A DNA stretch of 32,955 nt from assembly GCA_018262505.1 (NCBI GenBank), contig JAGSYV010000061.1, positions 1 to 32,955 on the forward strand, given 5' to 3'. The translations under genes were made by a program, and so were the position numbers. This document shows, piece by piece, positions 1-7,302 of this stretch (position 1 is the stretch's first letter; the number at the start of each line of letters is the position of its first letter). The notes under the pieces were generated by a model. The model was not told where the DNA came from. It searched no databases and worked only from the letters and a program-made list of their open reading frames with translations. Source of the stretch: Pseudomonadota bacterium. GTDB taxonomy: Bacteria > Pseudomonadota > Alphaproteobacteria > Rhizobiales > Pleomorphomonadaceae.

Positions 1-25
1 GATAGTGCCACCGCATGGACCATGA

Positions 26-442
26 TCGCCAGCATCCGAATGCTCACAAGACGCATCGCAAGGTATTGCGTCTACGAGTGAACTTTTGAATCAGCCCCTC
101 AGAACCATGATGTTCGACGAGCTCTGCGCCAACCGGCAATACGATGGTGTCTATGCCTGCGCCGCGCTGACCCATGTTCCCCGACCCGAGTTGGGCCTCA
201 TCATTCGGAAGATCCACGCGGCGCTCGTGGAGGGCGGCATCGTCTGGGCGAGTTTCAAGACCGGCACAGCCGAGGGTGAAGATGGCCTCGGCCGCTACTA
301 CAACTATCTCTCAGCCGAAGACCTTGTCGGCTGCTGGCGCGACAACGGGCCTTGGGGCAGTCTAGACATCGAAAGCTGGAAAGGCGGCGCCTATGATCGC
401 AAGTCGACGGACTGGGCTGCGATCACCGCCGTACGATCATAG
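26..442 (+). pseudogene. SAM-dependent methyltransferase, 5'-truncated remnant
   Basis: The reading frame open from base 26 (stop at 23-25) encodes the C-terminal two thirds of a class I SAM-dependent methyltransferase. I recognise the run PLRTMMFDEL, then YDGVYACAALTHVPR, EGGIVWASFKTG and GRYYNYLSAEDL, which are typical of small tellurite-resistance/UbiE-like methyltransferases of about 200 residues. Family-like sequence (SQGIAS) already begins near base 53, upstream of the only usable start, TTG at 86. The glycine-rich SAM-binding motif I that should lie upstream is missing, and the frame is closed at 23-25. The gene is therefore either truncated or frameshifted near the window edge. Its 3' end overlaps the convergent DUF4865 gene by six bases. 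The family call is fairly sure. The pseudogene status is inference, because the window starts here. Confidence 0.6.
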
Positions 443-1003
443 ATCGACATGTTTTCGCGGCAGCGCTACGTGCCCGACGGCGTAGAGCTGCGCGTCCTTT
501 GTCTGCGCCGGCAGGGTGGCCCAGAGGCTGAAGCGCACCTGCTTCCAGCCAGTGGGATCGAAGCCGACGACGGTGGCGAGTGCGCCGGTTCGCGAGCGTG
601 CCTCGGCGATGGCGGTGTCGCGGGTCGCCGCGAGGTTGGCGTACGGCCGAATGGTCTCGATCTCGCGGCTGGCATATCTGGCCTGCCTCAAATCGGCGTC
701 GAGTTCGGCGTGCCAGACGAGCCAGGTCTGCACGCTCGGCCAGCCGAAGTCGCGCGTCAGCGCGGCAAAGCCGGGGCTTGAAAGGAAGGCGTCGATGCCT
801 TCCGGCTCGTCCCAGAGGTAGAAGGGCGCGTAGAGGTTCTCGGCGCTTTGAAAGCCATCGTCCTGCTTGCGGGCGGCAAGGTAGGCCTTGAAACGCAGGC
901 GGGGGAAGCCGTCGAGCAGCGGCCCCTTGTCGCGGATGCGGCGGTCGATGATGCGCATGTCGTAATCGGCGGGCAGGGTGAAGCCGTATTGCATGGCGAT
1001 CAT
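437..1003 (-). CDS. DUF4865 family protein
   Basis: This 188-residue protein of the DUF4865 family has no established biochemical role. The N-terminus (MIAMQYGFTLPADYDM) and the following run (IRDKGPLLDGFPRLRFKAYL) are the recognisable family signature. No signal peptide or membrane segment is visible, so it is probably cytosolic. It is the last gene of a three-gene operon (tautomerase, cupin, DUF4865): its ATG overlaps the stop of the cupin gene in an ATGA arrangement at 1000-1003, which suggests translational coupling. A start at the internal ATG four codons later is possible. The tight linkage to two small-molecule enzymes and a LysR regulator suggests a part in the same catabolic or detoxification response, but the substrate is unknown. 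Confidence 0.8.
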   Translation of the reverse strand: MIAMQYGFTLPADYDMRIIDRRIRDKGPLLDGFPRLRFKAYLAARKQDDGFQSAENLYAPFYLWDEPEGIDAFLSSPGFAALTRDFGWPSVQTWLVWHAELDADLRQARYASREIETIRPYANLAATRDTAIAEARSRTGALATVVGFDPTGWKQVRFSLWATLPAQTKDAQLYAVGHVALPRKHVDL

Positions 1004-1428
1004 GTGTTTGCTCCTTGAACAGGCTCAAACCAGTGGGCGGCGGTGCCGTCCTTGACCGGCTGGATGCTGAGGTAGCTGAAGGCGTTGTCTCTGGTGGCGC
1101 CGTGCCAGTGCTTTTCGTCCGGCGCGAACCAGATGCTGTCGCCCGGGCGCACCTCGATGATGTCGCCGCCGTCGCGCTGGACGAGGCCGGTGCCGGAGAG
1201 CACGTGCAGCAGCTGGCCGCGCGGGTGGCTGTGCCAGTGGGTGACCACACCGGCCGGCACGAAGGCGCGCATCGCCGTCATTTCGCCCTCGGTGCGGCTC
1301 GAAAGCAGCATCTGCACCTCGAAGGGGCCGGATGAGACGCCAGCGGGTGCCGTGGCAATGCCGTCATCGGCCCGCCAGATGGTCATCTTGTCAGGACAGG
1401 CGGTGCCCATGGCGAAGGGGTTGCTCAT
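1000..1428 (-). CDS. Cupin domain protein
   Basis: This is a 142-residue single-domain cupin. The metal-binding cupin motif 1 is visible as HWHSHPRGQLLHVLSGTG, with motif 2 around GDSIWFAPDEKHWHGA; the histidines and glutamate of these motifs normally hold a divalent metal. The start is taken as ATG 1428 because it forms an ATGA overlap with the stop of the upstream tautomerase gene. An in-frame start 54 bases further upstream would lie inside that gene. Such small cupins next to tautomerases are usually annotated only as cupin proteins. A carboxymuconolactone-type or quercetinase-like activity cannot be decided from sequence. It is the middle gene of the LysR-linked operon. Confidence 0.85.
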   Translation of the reverse strand: MSNPFAMGTACPDKMTIWRADDGIATAPAGVSSGPFEVQMLLSSRTEGEMTAMRAFVPAGVVTHWHSHPRGQLLHVLSGTGLVQRDGGDIIEVRPGDSIWFAPDEKHWHGATRDNAFSYLSIQPVKDGTAAHWFEPVQGANT

Positions 1429-1883
1429 CGGGCAGTCTCGCTGTTTGTTGCCGCATCGCTTTCGCGGAAAACCGGTACCCACTTTTCCGCACGATGCTCC
1501 AGTGGCTTGCTGGCGGGATGGCCCGAAGCAAACGACCAGTCGTCGAAGGTGGAGTTGGCGATGACGATCATCACGTCCTCCGGCCGTACGCCCGGCGATG
1601 CCTGGAGATTGTCGACGAGGCGGCGGTAGAAGCGCGCCGCGGTGTCGGCCGAGCGCGTCCGGCCGGTGGTGACGTGGAACAGGATGAAATCGTCCGAGCG
1701 CGGGCCGCCGCGATAGTTGCGGTCGAAGATCAGCTCGCCGTCGCGATGCTGGTGGATGGCGACGAAGCGGTCGTTCTCCGGCACCTCGAAGGCGTCGACG
1801 AGGGCGCGGTCGAGGCTGTCGGCGACGGCCTGGAGATAGGCCGGCGACTTGCCTTCTTTCAGCGATATGCGGGTGAAGGGCAT
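1425..1883 (-). CDS. Tautomerase family protein (4-oxalocrotonate tautomerase-like)
   Basis: This 152-residue tautomerase-superfamily protein begins Met-Pro-Phe-Thr. After Met removal the Pro becomes the N-terminal catalytic base that defines the superfamily. The long form with a central RFVAIHQHRDGELIFDRNY segment fits the Tautomerase_2 type, in which two beta-alpha-beta units are fused in one chain. It is the first gene of the tautomerase-cupin-DUF4865 operon, divergent from a LysR gene, and its promoter region carries LysR-like half-sites. An oddity is that residues 129-144 near the C-terminus are encoded by an intergenic-type palindromic repeat (1453-1497), so the tail beyond about residue 128 was probably acquired. 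The physiological substrate is unknown. Confidence 0.85.
   Translation of the reverse strand: MPFTRISLKEGKSPAYLQAVADSLDRALVDAFEVPENDRFVAIHQHRDGELIFDRNYRGGPRSDDFILFHVTTGRTRSADTAARFYRRLVDNLQASPGVRPEDVMIVIANSTFDDWSFASGHPASKPLEHRAEKWVPVFRESDAATNSETAR
1453..1497 (-). repeat. REP-like palindrome inside the tautomerase gene
   Basis: This 45-bp imperfect palindrome has outer arms GCATCG/CGATGC and inner arms GCGGAAAA/TTTTCCGC around a CCGGTACCCAC centre. I recognise the sequence type as an abundant Hyphomicrobiales intergenic palindrome. Here it is read through as coding sequence and supplies residues EHRAEKWVPVFRESDA of the tautomerase tail. Confidence 0.7.
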
Positions 1884-1935
1884 GGTGGGCTCCCTTGAAG
1901 GATGTTGACGAGCGGAGGATAGAACGGCATCATCA

Positions 1936-1981
1936 TCCCTGAAATCAGATTATTCAGGACTGATGATCCTGAAATTCGGGA
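1936..1981. promoter_or_regulatory. LysR-type operator between tautomerase operon and lysR
   Basis: Four related half-sites are spaced through the divergent promoter region: TCCCTGAA (1936-1943), TTCAGGA (1953-1959), TCCTGAA (1967-1973) and TTCGGGA (1975-1981). The middle two form a perfect 7-bp inverted repeat with a 7-base spacer. Within it, TTCAGG-N9-CCTGAA contains the T-N11-A core expected for LysR-type regulators. The cluster ends 8 bases before the lysR ATG and lies 53 bases or more upstream of the tautomerase start. Both autoregulation and activation of the operon from here are plausible; binding by the adjacent regulator is inference. Confidence 0.6.
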
Positions 1982-1988
1982 TAATTCC

Positions 1989-2897
1989 ATGCGCCTCACC
2001 AACCTTGACATGGACGCGCTGCGCAGCTTCGTCGCCGGCATCGACGCGGGATCGTTTGCGCGCGCCGCCGATAGGTTGGGCCGCTCAACCTCGGCAGTCA
2101 GCGCCCAGCTCAAGAAGCTGGAAGAGCAGGCCGGCACGCCGCTGGTGAAGAAATCCGGGCGCGGCCTCGTGCTCACCGATGGTGGCGAGCTGCTGCTCTC
2201 CTATGCCCGGCGCCTGCTCGCCCTCAACGACGAGGCGGTCAGCGCCTTGCGCGGCGCGGAACTGGAGGGTTGGGCGCGGCTCGGCATTCAGGAGGATTTC
2301 GGCGAAACGGTGCTGCCGCGCGTGCTCGGCCGCTTCGCCCGTGCCCACCCCAAGGTGCGGGTGGAGGGGCGGATCGCCCGCAACGCCGAACTCAAGGAGA
2401 AGACAGCCTCGGGACAGCTCGATCTGGCGCTCGCCTGGGACGACGGCAGCGTGCCGGTTGACGAGCGGATCGCCGCCGTGCCGCTCTGCTGGTTGGGCTC
2501 AGCGGCCGAGGCGCCCGCTTGGCGCCCGGAGAGTGGCGAGCCGCTGCCGTTGGTGGTGCTGGAGGCGCCGTGCCTGCTGCGCACCATCGCCTGCGAGCAC
2601 CTGGATCGTCAGGGCATCCCCTGGCGCATCGCCTTCGTCACCCCCAGCCTCGGTGGGTCGTGGGCGGCCACGGCGGCGGGCCTCGGCGTGGCGGTGCGGA
2701 CGTCGCTGGGGCGGCCGGCGTCGGTCGCCTTGCTGGACGAACGGCAATATGGGCTGCCGGCCTTGCCGAGCCTCGGCCTCAGGCTGATCAGGTCGGACAA
2801 GGGGGTGAACCCCATCGCCGACCACCTCGCCGCGATCATCCGGGACGCGTTCCGCGAGACCTTGCCGGCGGAGTGGATGGCAAGGGAAGCGGCGTGA
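1989..2897 (+). CDS. LysR family transcriptional regulator
   Basis: This 302-residue protein has standard LysR-type architecture: an N-terminal winged helix-turn-helix (about residues 4-62, with FARAADRLGRSTSAVSAQLKKLEEQAGTPL as two overlapping runs), a linker helix, and a periplasmic-binding-protein-like effector domain (about 90-290). It is divergent from the tautomerase-cupin-DUF4865 operon with a 105-bp gap carrying LysR-like half-sites, so it most likely controls that operon and itself. The start ATG 1989 gives the canonical N-terminus (MRLTNLDMDALRSFVAGIDA). The inducing ligand cannot be guessed beyond a small organic acid or aromatic compound, based on what such enzymes usually handle. 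Confidence 0.9.
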   Translation: MRLTNLDMDALRSFVAGIDAGSFARAADRLGRSTSAVSAQLKKLEEQAGTPLVKKSGRGLVLTDGGELLLSYARRLLALNDEAVSALRGAELEGWARLGIQEDFGETVLPRVLGRFARAHPKVRVEGRIARNAELKEKTASGQLDLALAWDDGSVPVDERIAAVPLCWLGSAAEAPAWRPESGEPLPLVVLEAPCLLRTIACEHLDRQGIPWRIAFVTPSLGGSWAATAAGLGVAVRTSLGRPASVALLDERQYGLPALPSLGLRLIRSDKGVNPIADHLAAIIRDAFRETLPAEWMAREAA

Positions 2898-2993
2898 GCT
2901 CGGTGTATTGCAGAAATTGGCTCTTCGGGAATTCATCTTCGTCCCGCCGCGTTGGGAGATTCCTGCACGATGCTGCGTTGATCAGAAAGGGGG

Positions 2994-3590
2994 ATGGGAG
3001 TGGCCGACCATAAAGGACTGCCGATCATGAGCTTCCCGGATCGCGTGAGTTGGGAGGCTTGGCTGGCTGACCACGGCGCCGGTTCGCCGGGCGTTTGGTT
3101 GAAATTCGCGAAAAAAGCCTCTGCCGCAGCCACGATCGCGAAGCCGGAAGCTATCGAGGTGGCTCTTTGCTTCGGATGGATCGATGGCCAGCTCGACGGG
3201 TTCGATGACACGTTTTGGCTGGTCCGTTTCACCCCGCGCGGACCAAAGAGCAAGTGGTCTCAAATCAATCGCGATATGGCAACCCGCCTCAACGGACAGG
3301 GGCGGATGACGCCAGCGGGGCACGCCGAGGTGGAGAAGGCGAAATGTGATGGTCGATGGGATGCCGCCTATGCGTCGCAAAGCAAAGCGGAAATCCCGGA
3401 TGACTTTCAGGCGGCCCTTGATCTCAACCCGGAAGCCAAGGCGTTCTTTTCAACGCTGAAAGGCGCTAATCGATACGCCATTCTCTACCGTATCCACGAC
3501 GCAAAAACAGAAAAGACGAGATCGGCGCGGATCGAGAAATTCATCTCCATGCTGGCTCTGGGCCAAACAATCCACCCGCAAAAAGACTGA
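2994..3590 (+). CDS. YdeI/OmpD-associated family protein
   Basis: This 198-residue protein belongs to the YdeI/OmpD-associated (bacteriocin-protection-like) family. The signature runs are SWEAWLADHGAGSPGVWLKFAKK near the N-terminus (two overlapping segments), ALCFGWIDGQLDGFDDTFWLVRFTPR in the middle (read as CFGWIDGQ and WLVRFTPR), and the lysine/arginine-rich C-terminal YRIHDAKTEKTRSARIEKFI. The molecular role is not known; the name comes from an enterobacterial homologue linked to peptide resistance. The start could be ATG 2994 or GTG 3000: a purine-rich AAAGGGGG run sits directly before both, and spacing favours the later one. Base composition is somewhat lower in GC than the flanking genes, which hints at separate acquisition. 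Confidence 0.8.
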   Translation: MGVADHKGLPIMSFPDRVSWEAWLADHGAGSPGVWLKFAKKASAAATIAKPEAIEVALCFGWIDGQLDGFDDTFWLVRFTPRGPKSKWSQINRDMATRLNGQGRMTPAGHAEVEKAKCDGRWDAAYASQSKAEIPDDFQAALDLNPEAKAFFSTLKGANRYAILYRIHDAKTEKTRSARIEKFISMLALGQTIHPQKD

Positions 3591-3823
3591 AATTGCAGAC
3601 TCCCATCAGGACGGGGGTTATCCATCCATCCCGGAAATTCAAACCGAGACACGACCGGCTCGCCCATCGAAACCCCGCTCGATATCCTGGTGTTAAGCCA
3701 AATGCGCCTTGTACGAGCGATCACACTTCGGAAGCCCCAATCTGCGAAACCTTCCACGAGATCCTGTCGTCGGAGTGGACATGGTGCGAGCGGCAACCGT
3801 CGCCGCCAAGAGGACAGTGTGAA

Positions 3824-4321
3824 ATGGAAGATTACGACCTGTCGATCATCTCCACGCTAGATTTGGGCGACGGATCGTCGCTGGCGCTGACGGCCTGCCC
3901 AGGGCGGAAAAGCAGTTATTCGGCGTCGCTGGATAGCATCGTCGAGTGGGCCCCAACGGCGGTCCTGTCGCTGATCGAGGATTGCGAATTCCCGTTTGAT
4001 CCCGACAGGTTCAGTGCTGACCTCTCAAACAAGGGAATAGCGTGGCTTCGCTTTCCGATCCGGAACTACTGCACCCCTGAAGGCGATGAGCCTTGGCCGG
4101 CGATTGCCGGGAAAGTTCGGGACATTCTCGACAACAAGGGCAGGGTGCTCATCCACTGTTGGGGTGGACTGGGGCGATCCGGCATGGTGGCGGCGCGCCT
4201 TCTGACGGAGAGGGGAGAGGCGACTGCGAGCGCCATCAGTCGCGTGCGGCAGGCCCGCCCCGGCGCGATCGAAACCAAAGCCCAGGAGCAATGGGTGAGG
4301 GATGGCGAAAAAGCCGGTTAG
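3824..4321 (+). CDS. Small cysteine phosphatase (dual-specificity/PTP-like)
   Basis: This 165-residue protein contains the cysteine-phosphatase P-loop HCWGGLGRSG at residues 111-120 (nucleophile Cys112, Arg118; HCxxGxxRS pattern). An upstream YCTPEGDEPWP segment (82-92) could supply the general-acid aspartate (Asp88). The layout resembles the CDKN3-like/tyrosine-phosphatase group found in bacteria. The start at ATG 3824 follows AGAGGACAG, and the in-frame sequence upstream (3593-3823) has no protein-like character. No signal peptide or membrane segment is present. The substrate could be a phosphoprotein or a phospho-small-molecule. It stands alone, followed by a palindromic repeat. Confidence 0.8.
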   Translation: MEDYDLSIISTLDLGDGSSLALTACPGRKSSYSASLDSIVEWAPTAVLSLIEDCEFPFDPDRFSADLSNKGIAWLRFPIRNYCTPEGDEPWPAIAGKVRDILDNKGRVLIHCWGGLGRSGMVAARLLTERGEATASAISRVRQARPGAIETKAQEQWVRDGEKAG

Positions 4322-4347
4322 GGCACGCTGTTTGAGGGGAGGGAGAT

Positions 4348-4527
4348 CGATATCGGCGTTGCGCTTCGTTCTGCCTGAGGTCCTCCGCCTTCGCGGAGGA
4401 TGACAAATTTATACATATTATCAAATTGATAGCTCGTCGCTTCCCGCGTGTCTCCCCTCTCTATAGGGTGTCTTCCTACGCGAAGGCGCAGGACCTCAGG
4501 CCGAAAAGGGCGAGCGGTTGATATAGG
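4348..4527. repeat. Long palindromic intergenic element, copy A
   Basis: The element runs from a GATATCGGC-type end to a TTGATATAGG-type end. Each half has an internal small palindrome: left CCTCCGCCTTCGCGGAGG, right a degenerate GCGAAGGCGCAGG. The two halves are imperfect reverse complements around an AT-rich centre. It belongs to the same family as copies at 6379, 13697, 16378, 20028, 25785-26514 and 32223. It lies between two rightward genes. Confidence 0.8.
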
Positions 4528-4805
4528 ACCGTAACATTGGCGGTCTGCCGCAATGGGCAAGGTCAGGCCTTCGTCCTCTCCGCACCGCAGCCAATCTTCC
4601 GTCCCCGTACCTTGACGCGGGCATCATGAAGCAGCTGCTTGACCTCGGCGCCGATCCAGTCAATGTTCATGCCATGAACCTCGCCCCCACCAGTCTTATC
4701 CGACGCCGACGCCGCGCGCTTGCGCAGCGTGGCGCGTTGATTCCGCGACGGCGAGGCTTCGGACGGGCATAGTCCCTCTCTCGTCACAGGGTCCCGCGCA
4801 ACCTG

Positions 4806-4831
4806 CCCACCGTCCGGTCGGCGGGTTTTTT
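4806..4831 (+). terminator. Rho-independent terminator-like hairpin
   Basis: CCCACCG (4806-4812) pairs with CGGCGGG (4819-4825), with one A-C mismatch and a six-base loop, followed directly by six T residues (4826-4831). It points rightward, although no recognised rightward gene lies between copy A of the repeat and this hairpin. The 4528-4805 stretch holds no protein I recognise. It may contain a small RNA or a decayed gene. Confidence 0.55.
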
Positions 4832-4864
4832 GTTGTTCAGAGCTTGCAATCCAGGGAAAGAAAC

Positions 4865-5500
4865 ATGCCTCCCGCGCCCGACATTCGGCCCATCGCCTTC
4901 CGGCCGGCCACGCCAAACGATTGCCCGCATCTCGTTCTCCTCGCCGACATGGCGACGCGTCGCCTGACGTCATTTCTGTGGGGGCAGGTCGCCTCGGCCG
5001 GCCAGTCGGCCTTCGAGGTCGGCCGCGATATCATCCGCAACGACGAAAGCCATTTCACGCACTTCAGCAATTGGCGGGTGGCCGAAGGGCAGGGTCAGGT
5101 GGTGGGGGCGGTGAGCGGATATGTGATCTCCGGACCGTCCGGCGCGCCTGGCATGGATGTCGTGAGGCCGCTCAATGAGCTGAAGGCCATGGCCGCCGGC
5201 ACCTGGTATATGTCGGCCGCGGCCATCTATCCCGAATTTCAGGGCCAGGGATTTGGCAAGTCCCTCCTGGCGGAAGCGGAGAACATGGCGCGGGCCGCCG
5301 GCCACGATCGGCTGACGCTGATGGTCGGCAGCTTCAACGCCAGAGCCTTTGGCCTTTATCGCACGGCCGGTTTTGCCGTGTGGGACCGGCGGCCTTTCTC
5401 GCCCTTTCCGGGGTCGGATGAAACAGGCGACTGGATCTTGATGGGCAAGGACTTGCCTGCTCTGATGGTCCACGCGAACTTTCCGACGAGGTATCCTTGA
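4865..5500 (+). CDS. GNAT family N-acetyltransferase
   Basis: This is a 211-residue GNAT-fold acetyltransferase. The acetyl-CoA-binding motif A is visible as AAIYPEFQGQGFGKSLLAEAE (Q-x-x-G-x-G in YPEFQGQGFGKSL), followed by the motif B run SFNARAFGLYRTAGF. The start ATG 4865 is preceded by GGGAAAG at a good distance. An in-frame TTG 21 bases upstream is less likely. Its stop overlaps the TTG start of the next gene, so it heads a GNAT-SnoaL-DUF2867 operon. The acceptor substrate cannot be predicted. Confidence 0.85.
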   Translation: MPPAPDIRPIAFRPATPNDCPHLVLLADMATRRLTSFLWGQVASAGQSAFEVGRDIIRNDESHFTHFSNWRVAEGQGQVVGAVSGYVISGPSGAPGMDVVRPLNELKAMAAGTWYMSAAAIYPEFQGQGFGKSLLAEAENMARAAGHDRLTLMVGSFNARAFGLYRTAGFAVWDRRPFSPFPGSDETGDWILMGKDLPALMVHANFPTRYP

Positions 5501-5859
5501 CCCACGACATCGAATGGCCGGTTCAGCAGCAGCTTGAGGCCTACAATGCCCGCGATATCGAGGCGTTCATGCCCTGGTGGGCGGAGGATTGCCAGTATTA
5601 CGCCTTCCCATCGACGCTGCTGGCGGGGAGCGCGGCGGAGATCCGGGCGCGGCATGTCGAGCGGTTCAGGGAGCCGGATCTTCATGGCAAGCTGCTGACG
5701 CGCATGGTGGTGGGCAATATGGTGGTCGACCATGAAACGGTGACGCGCAACTTTCCCGAGGGCAAGGGCGAGGTCGATGTGGTCTGCCTCTACGAGGTCG
5801 AAGCCGGCAAGATCGCCAAGGCCTGGTTCAAGATGGGCGAGCGGCGGATGCTGCCGTAG
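5497..5859 (+). CDS. SnoaL-like / NTF2-fold protein (steroid delta-isomerase-like)
   Basis: This 120-residue NTF2-fold protein of the SnoaL/ketosteroid-isomerase-like type has the recognisable start VQQQLEAYNARDIEAFMPWW and the paired strands VVGNMVVDHETVTRNF and VVCLYEVEAGKIAKAWF. Such proteins act as small isomerases or hydrolases, or simply bind hydrophobic ligands; function is not predictable here. The TTG start at 5497 overlaps the preceding TGA (TTGA), which argues for translational coupling with the GNAT gene. The stop lies 11 bases before the next gene. Confidence 0.8.
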   Translation: MTHDIEWPVQQQLEAYNARDIEAFMPWWAEDCQYYAFPSTLLAGSAAEIRARHVERFREPDLHGKLLTRMVVGNMVVDHETVTRNFPEGKGEVDVVCLYEVEAGKIAKAWFKMGERRMLP

Positions 5860-5870
5860 GGAGCACTGAC

Positions 5871-6365
5871 TTGGAGAACGCCTCGCCCATCCGCACCCTG
5901 CGCCCGCTGGCCGAACTCGACTATCACGACGCCAGATCGGTGTCGCTGCCGGTGGCGGTCACCGCGCTGGAAGCGTGGAACATCATGACGACCGAGCCGG
6001 GGCTGTTGCTGCGGCTCGCGTTCAAAACGCGGGATGCGATTTCCGCTCTGTTCGGCGTCAAACGCATCGCCGGCTTCTCCGGCCGGCAGCGCACCAGCGC
6101 CGAGGTCGGCGACCGGCTGGATTTCTTTCTGGTGGAGGAGTGCGCTCCTGACAGGCTGGTGCTGACGGCGCGCGACCGGCATCTCGACGTGATGATTTGC
6201 CTTTCGATCGCCAGCCAAGTGCTGACGGTGACGGCCTCCGTCGTCACGCACAACCGCTTCGGTCGCCTCTACATGCTGCCCGTCGGGCCGGCGCACAAGC
6301 TGATCGTCAACGGCAACCTGAAGCGCGTGAAACAAGCGCTGGAGAAGCGGGCCGCTCCGGCGTGA
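5871..6365 (+). CDS. DUF2867 domain protein
   Basis: This 164-residue protein matches the DUF2867 family (YDHA-type start in LAELDYHDARSVSLP, central AWNIMTTEPGLLLRLAFKTRD, C-terminal THNRFGRLYMLPVGPAHKLI). The function of the family is unknown; the domain often occurs alone or fused to NAD-dependent epimerase-like proteins. The TTG start at 5871 has GGGAG eleven bases upstream. It is the last gene of the GNAT-SnoaL-DUF2867 operon. A partial, frameshifted second copy of its 3' end is present at about 8288-8463. Confidence 0.8.
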   Translation: MENASPIRTLRPLAELDYHDARSVSLPVAVTALEAWNIMTTEPGLLLRLAFKTRDAISALFGVKRIAGFSGRQRTSAEVGDRLDFFLVEECAPDRLVLTARDRHLDVMICLSIASQVLTVTASVVTHNRFGRLYMLPVGPAHKLIVNGNLKRVKQALEKRAAPA

Positions 6366-6378
6366 GGGGATGGGGAAT

Positions 6379-6581
6379 GATATCGGCGTTGCGTTCCATT
6401 CTGCCCAAGGTCCTGGCCTCCGCCAGAACGACAGACTTATGGAAGCGGGCGCCGAGTTGGAGGGCGTGTGAAAGCAGGATCAAGCTGAAGGATGAGGCGC
6501 TACCCGTTTGATCCTGAATATCAATCTGTCCTCCTGGCGAAGGCCAGGACCTCGGGAAGGCAGAGTGAGAGGTTGATATAG
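6379..6581. repeat. Long palindromic intergenic element, copy B (degenerate)
   Basis: The GATATCGGCGTTGCGTTCC left end and GGTTGATATAGAGC right end match copy A. Internal arms are AAGGTCCTGGCC and GGCCAGGACCTCGG, a variant of the usual core. It lies between the converging ends of the DUF2867 gene and the tetR gene, where the hairpin could end transcription from both sides. Confidence 0.7.
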
Positions 6582-6606
6582 AGCGCCGACCCGTGCGATC
6601 GCCGGA

Positions 6607-7185
6607 TCAAACCGAACGCAACGCTTCCGCCGCCACCAGCTTGGCAATTCGCTCGGAGAGGGCTGGGTCGGATACGGCTCGGGCGAGGGTGACGCCGCCG
6701 GTGAGGAGGGCGAGCGTGAGAATGGCCCGATCTTCCCGCGGAGTTGGCACTGAAGCGCCTTCCGGCAGGCCGGTAGCGACTTCGGCGATGAGGTGCTGCA
6801 GCTCTTCCGTATAGGCGCGCCTGGTTTCGGGATCGGTGCGCATGACGTCGGCGGAGAGGCTCGGCAGCGCGCAGCTTTCGCCGAGCTCGCAGGTGCGCTT
6901 GTGGCCGAGATAGTAGCCGACGAAGGTCGGCAGCCAGCCTTGCGGCTGTTCGGTCTTGAGCGCCTTGATCCCCTGCCGCAGCTCTTCGAGGCCGGCCACG
7001 ACGGCGGTGCGGAAGGCTTCGCTCTTGGATTTGAAGTGGCCATAGAAGGCGCCGTTGGTGACGCCGGCCGCCTTGGTCAGCGCATCGATGCCGGCGCCGC
7101 CATAGCCTTCCTGGCGGAACACCCGCCCGGCAGCCGCGACAACCTTCGATCGCGTCTGGTTCTTGTGCTCGGCGCTGTAGCGCAT
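6607..7185 (-). CDS. TetR family transcriptional regulator
   Basis: This 192-residue TetR-type repressor has an N-terminal helix-turn-helix (about residues 8-55: RSKVVAAAGRVFRQEGYGGA then KAAGVTNGAFYGHFKSKSEAF) and an all-helical C-terminal ligand domain with a CELGESCALPSLSADV segment typical of TetR_C-type quinone/xenobiotic regulators. An AAGGGG ribosome-binding site precedes ATG 7185. It is divergent from a tautomerase-VOC gene pair, and the 117-bp gap contains inverted repeats, so it probably represses that pair and itself. The inducer is unknown. Confidence 0.9.
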   Translation of the reverse strand: MRYSAEHKNQTRSKVVAAAGRVFRQEGYGGAGIDALTKAAGVTNGAFYGHFKSKSEAFRTAVVAGLEELRQGIKALKTEQPQGWLPTFVGYYLGHKRTCELGESCALPSLSADVMRTDPETRRAYTEELQHLIAEVATGLPEGASVPTPREDRAILTLALLTGGVTLARAVSDPALSERIAKLVAAEALRSV

Positions 7186-7203
7186 GACGGCCCCTTTAAG
7201 AGA

Positions 7204-7268
7204 GATCGCTCTTTATCATTGCATAGAGAGCGATCAGTGTGTATCCATAGAGAGTGTTCGCTATATAT
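7204..7268. promoter_or_regulatory. TetR operator region
   Basis: GATCGCTCT (7204-7212) and AGAGCGATC (7227-7235) form a perfect 9-bp inverted repeat. A third related half-site, ATAGAGAGTGTTCGC, begins near 7247 and repeats the ATAGAGAGCGATC motif as a direct copy 24 bases later. The sites lie between the tetR start (7185) and the tautomerase start (7303), where a bound repressor could shut both promoters. Assignment to this TetR is inference from position. Confidence 0.6.
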
Positions 7269-7302
7269 CACCCCTGGACACGGGTTACACAAGGAGGGAA
7301 CC

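Noticed and set aside
3593-3823. Upstream in-frame extension of the phosphatase
   Set aside because: The sequence has no protein-like character, and ATG 3824 has its own ribosome-binding site and gives the normal domain length.
4563-4670. Possible small leftward gene starting MNIDWIGAEVKQLL
   Set aside because: It is only 35 codons, has no clear ribosome-binding site and matches no family I can recognise; it may be part of a decayed gene.
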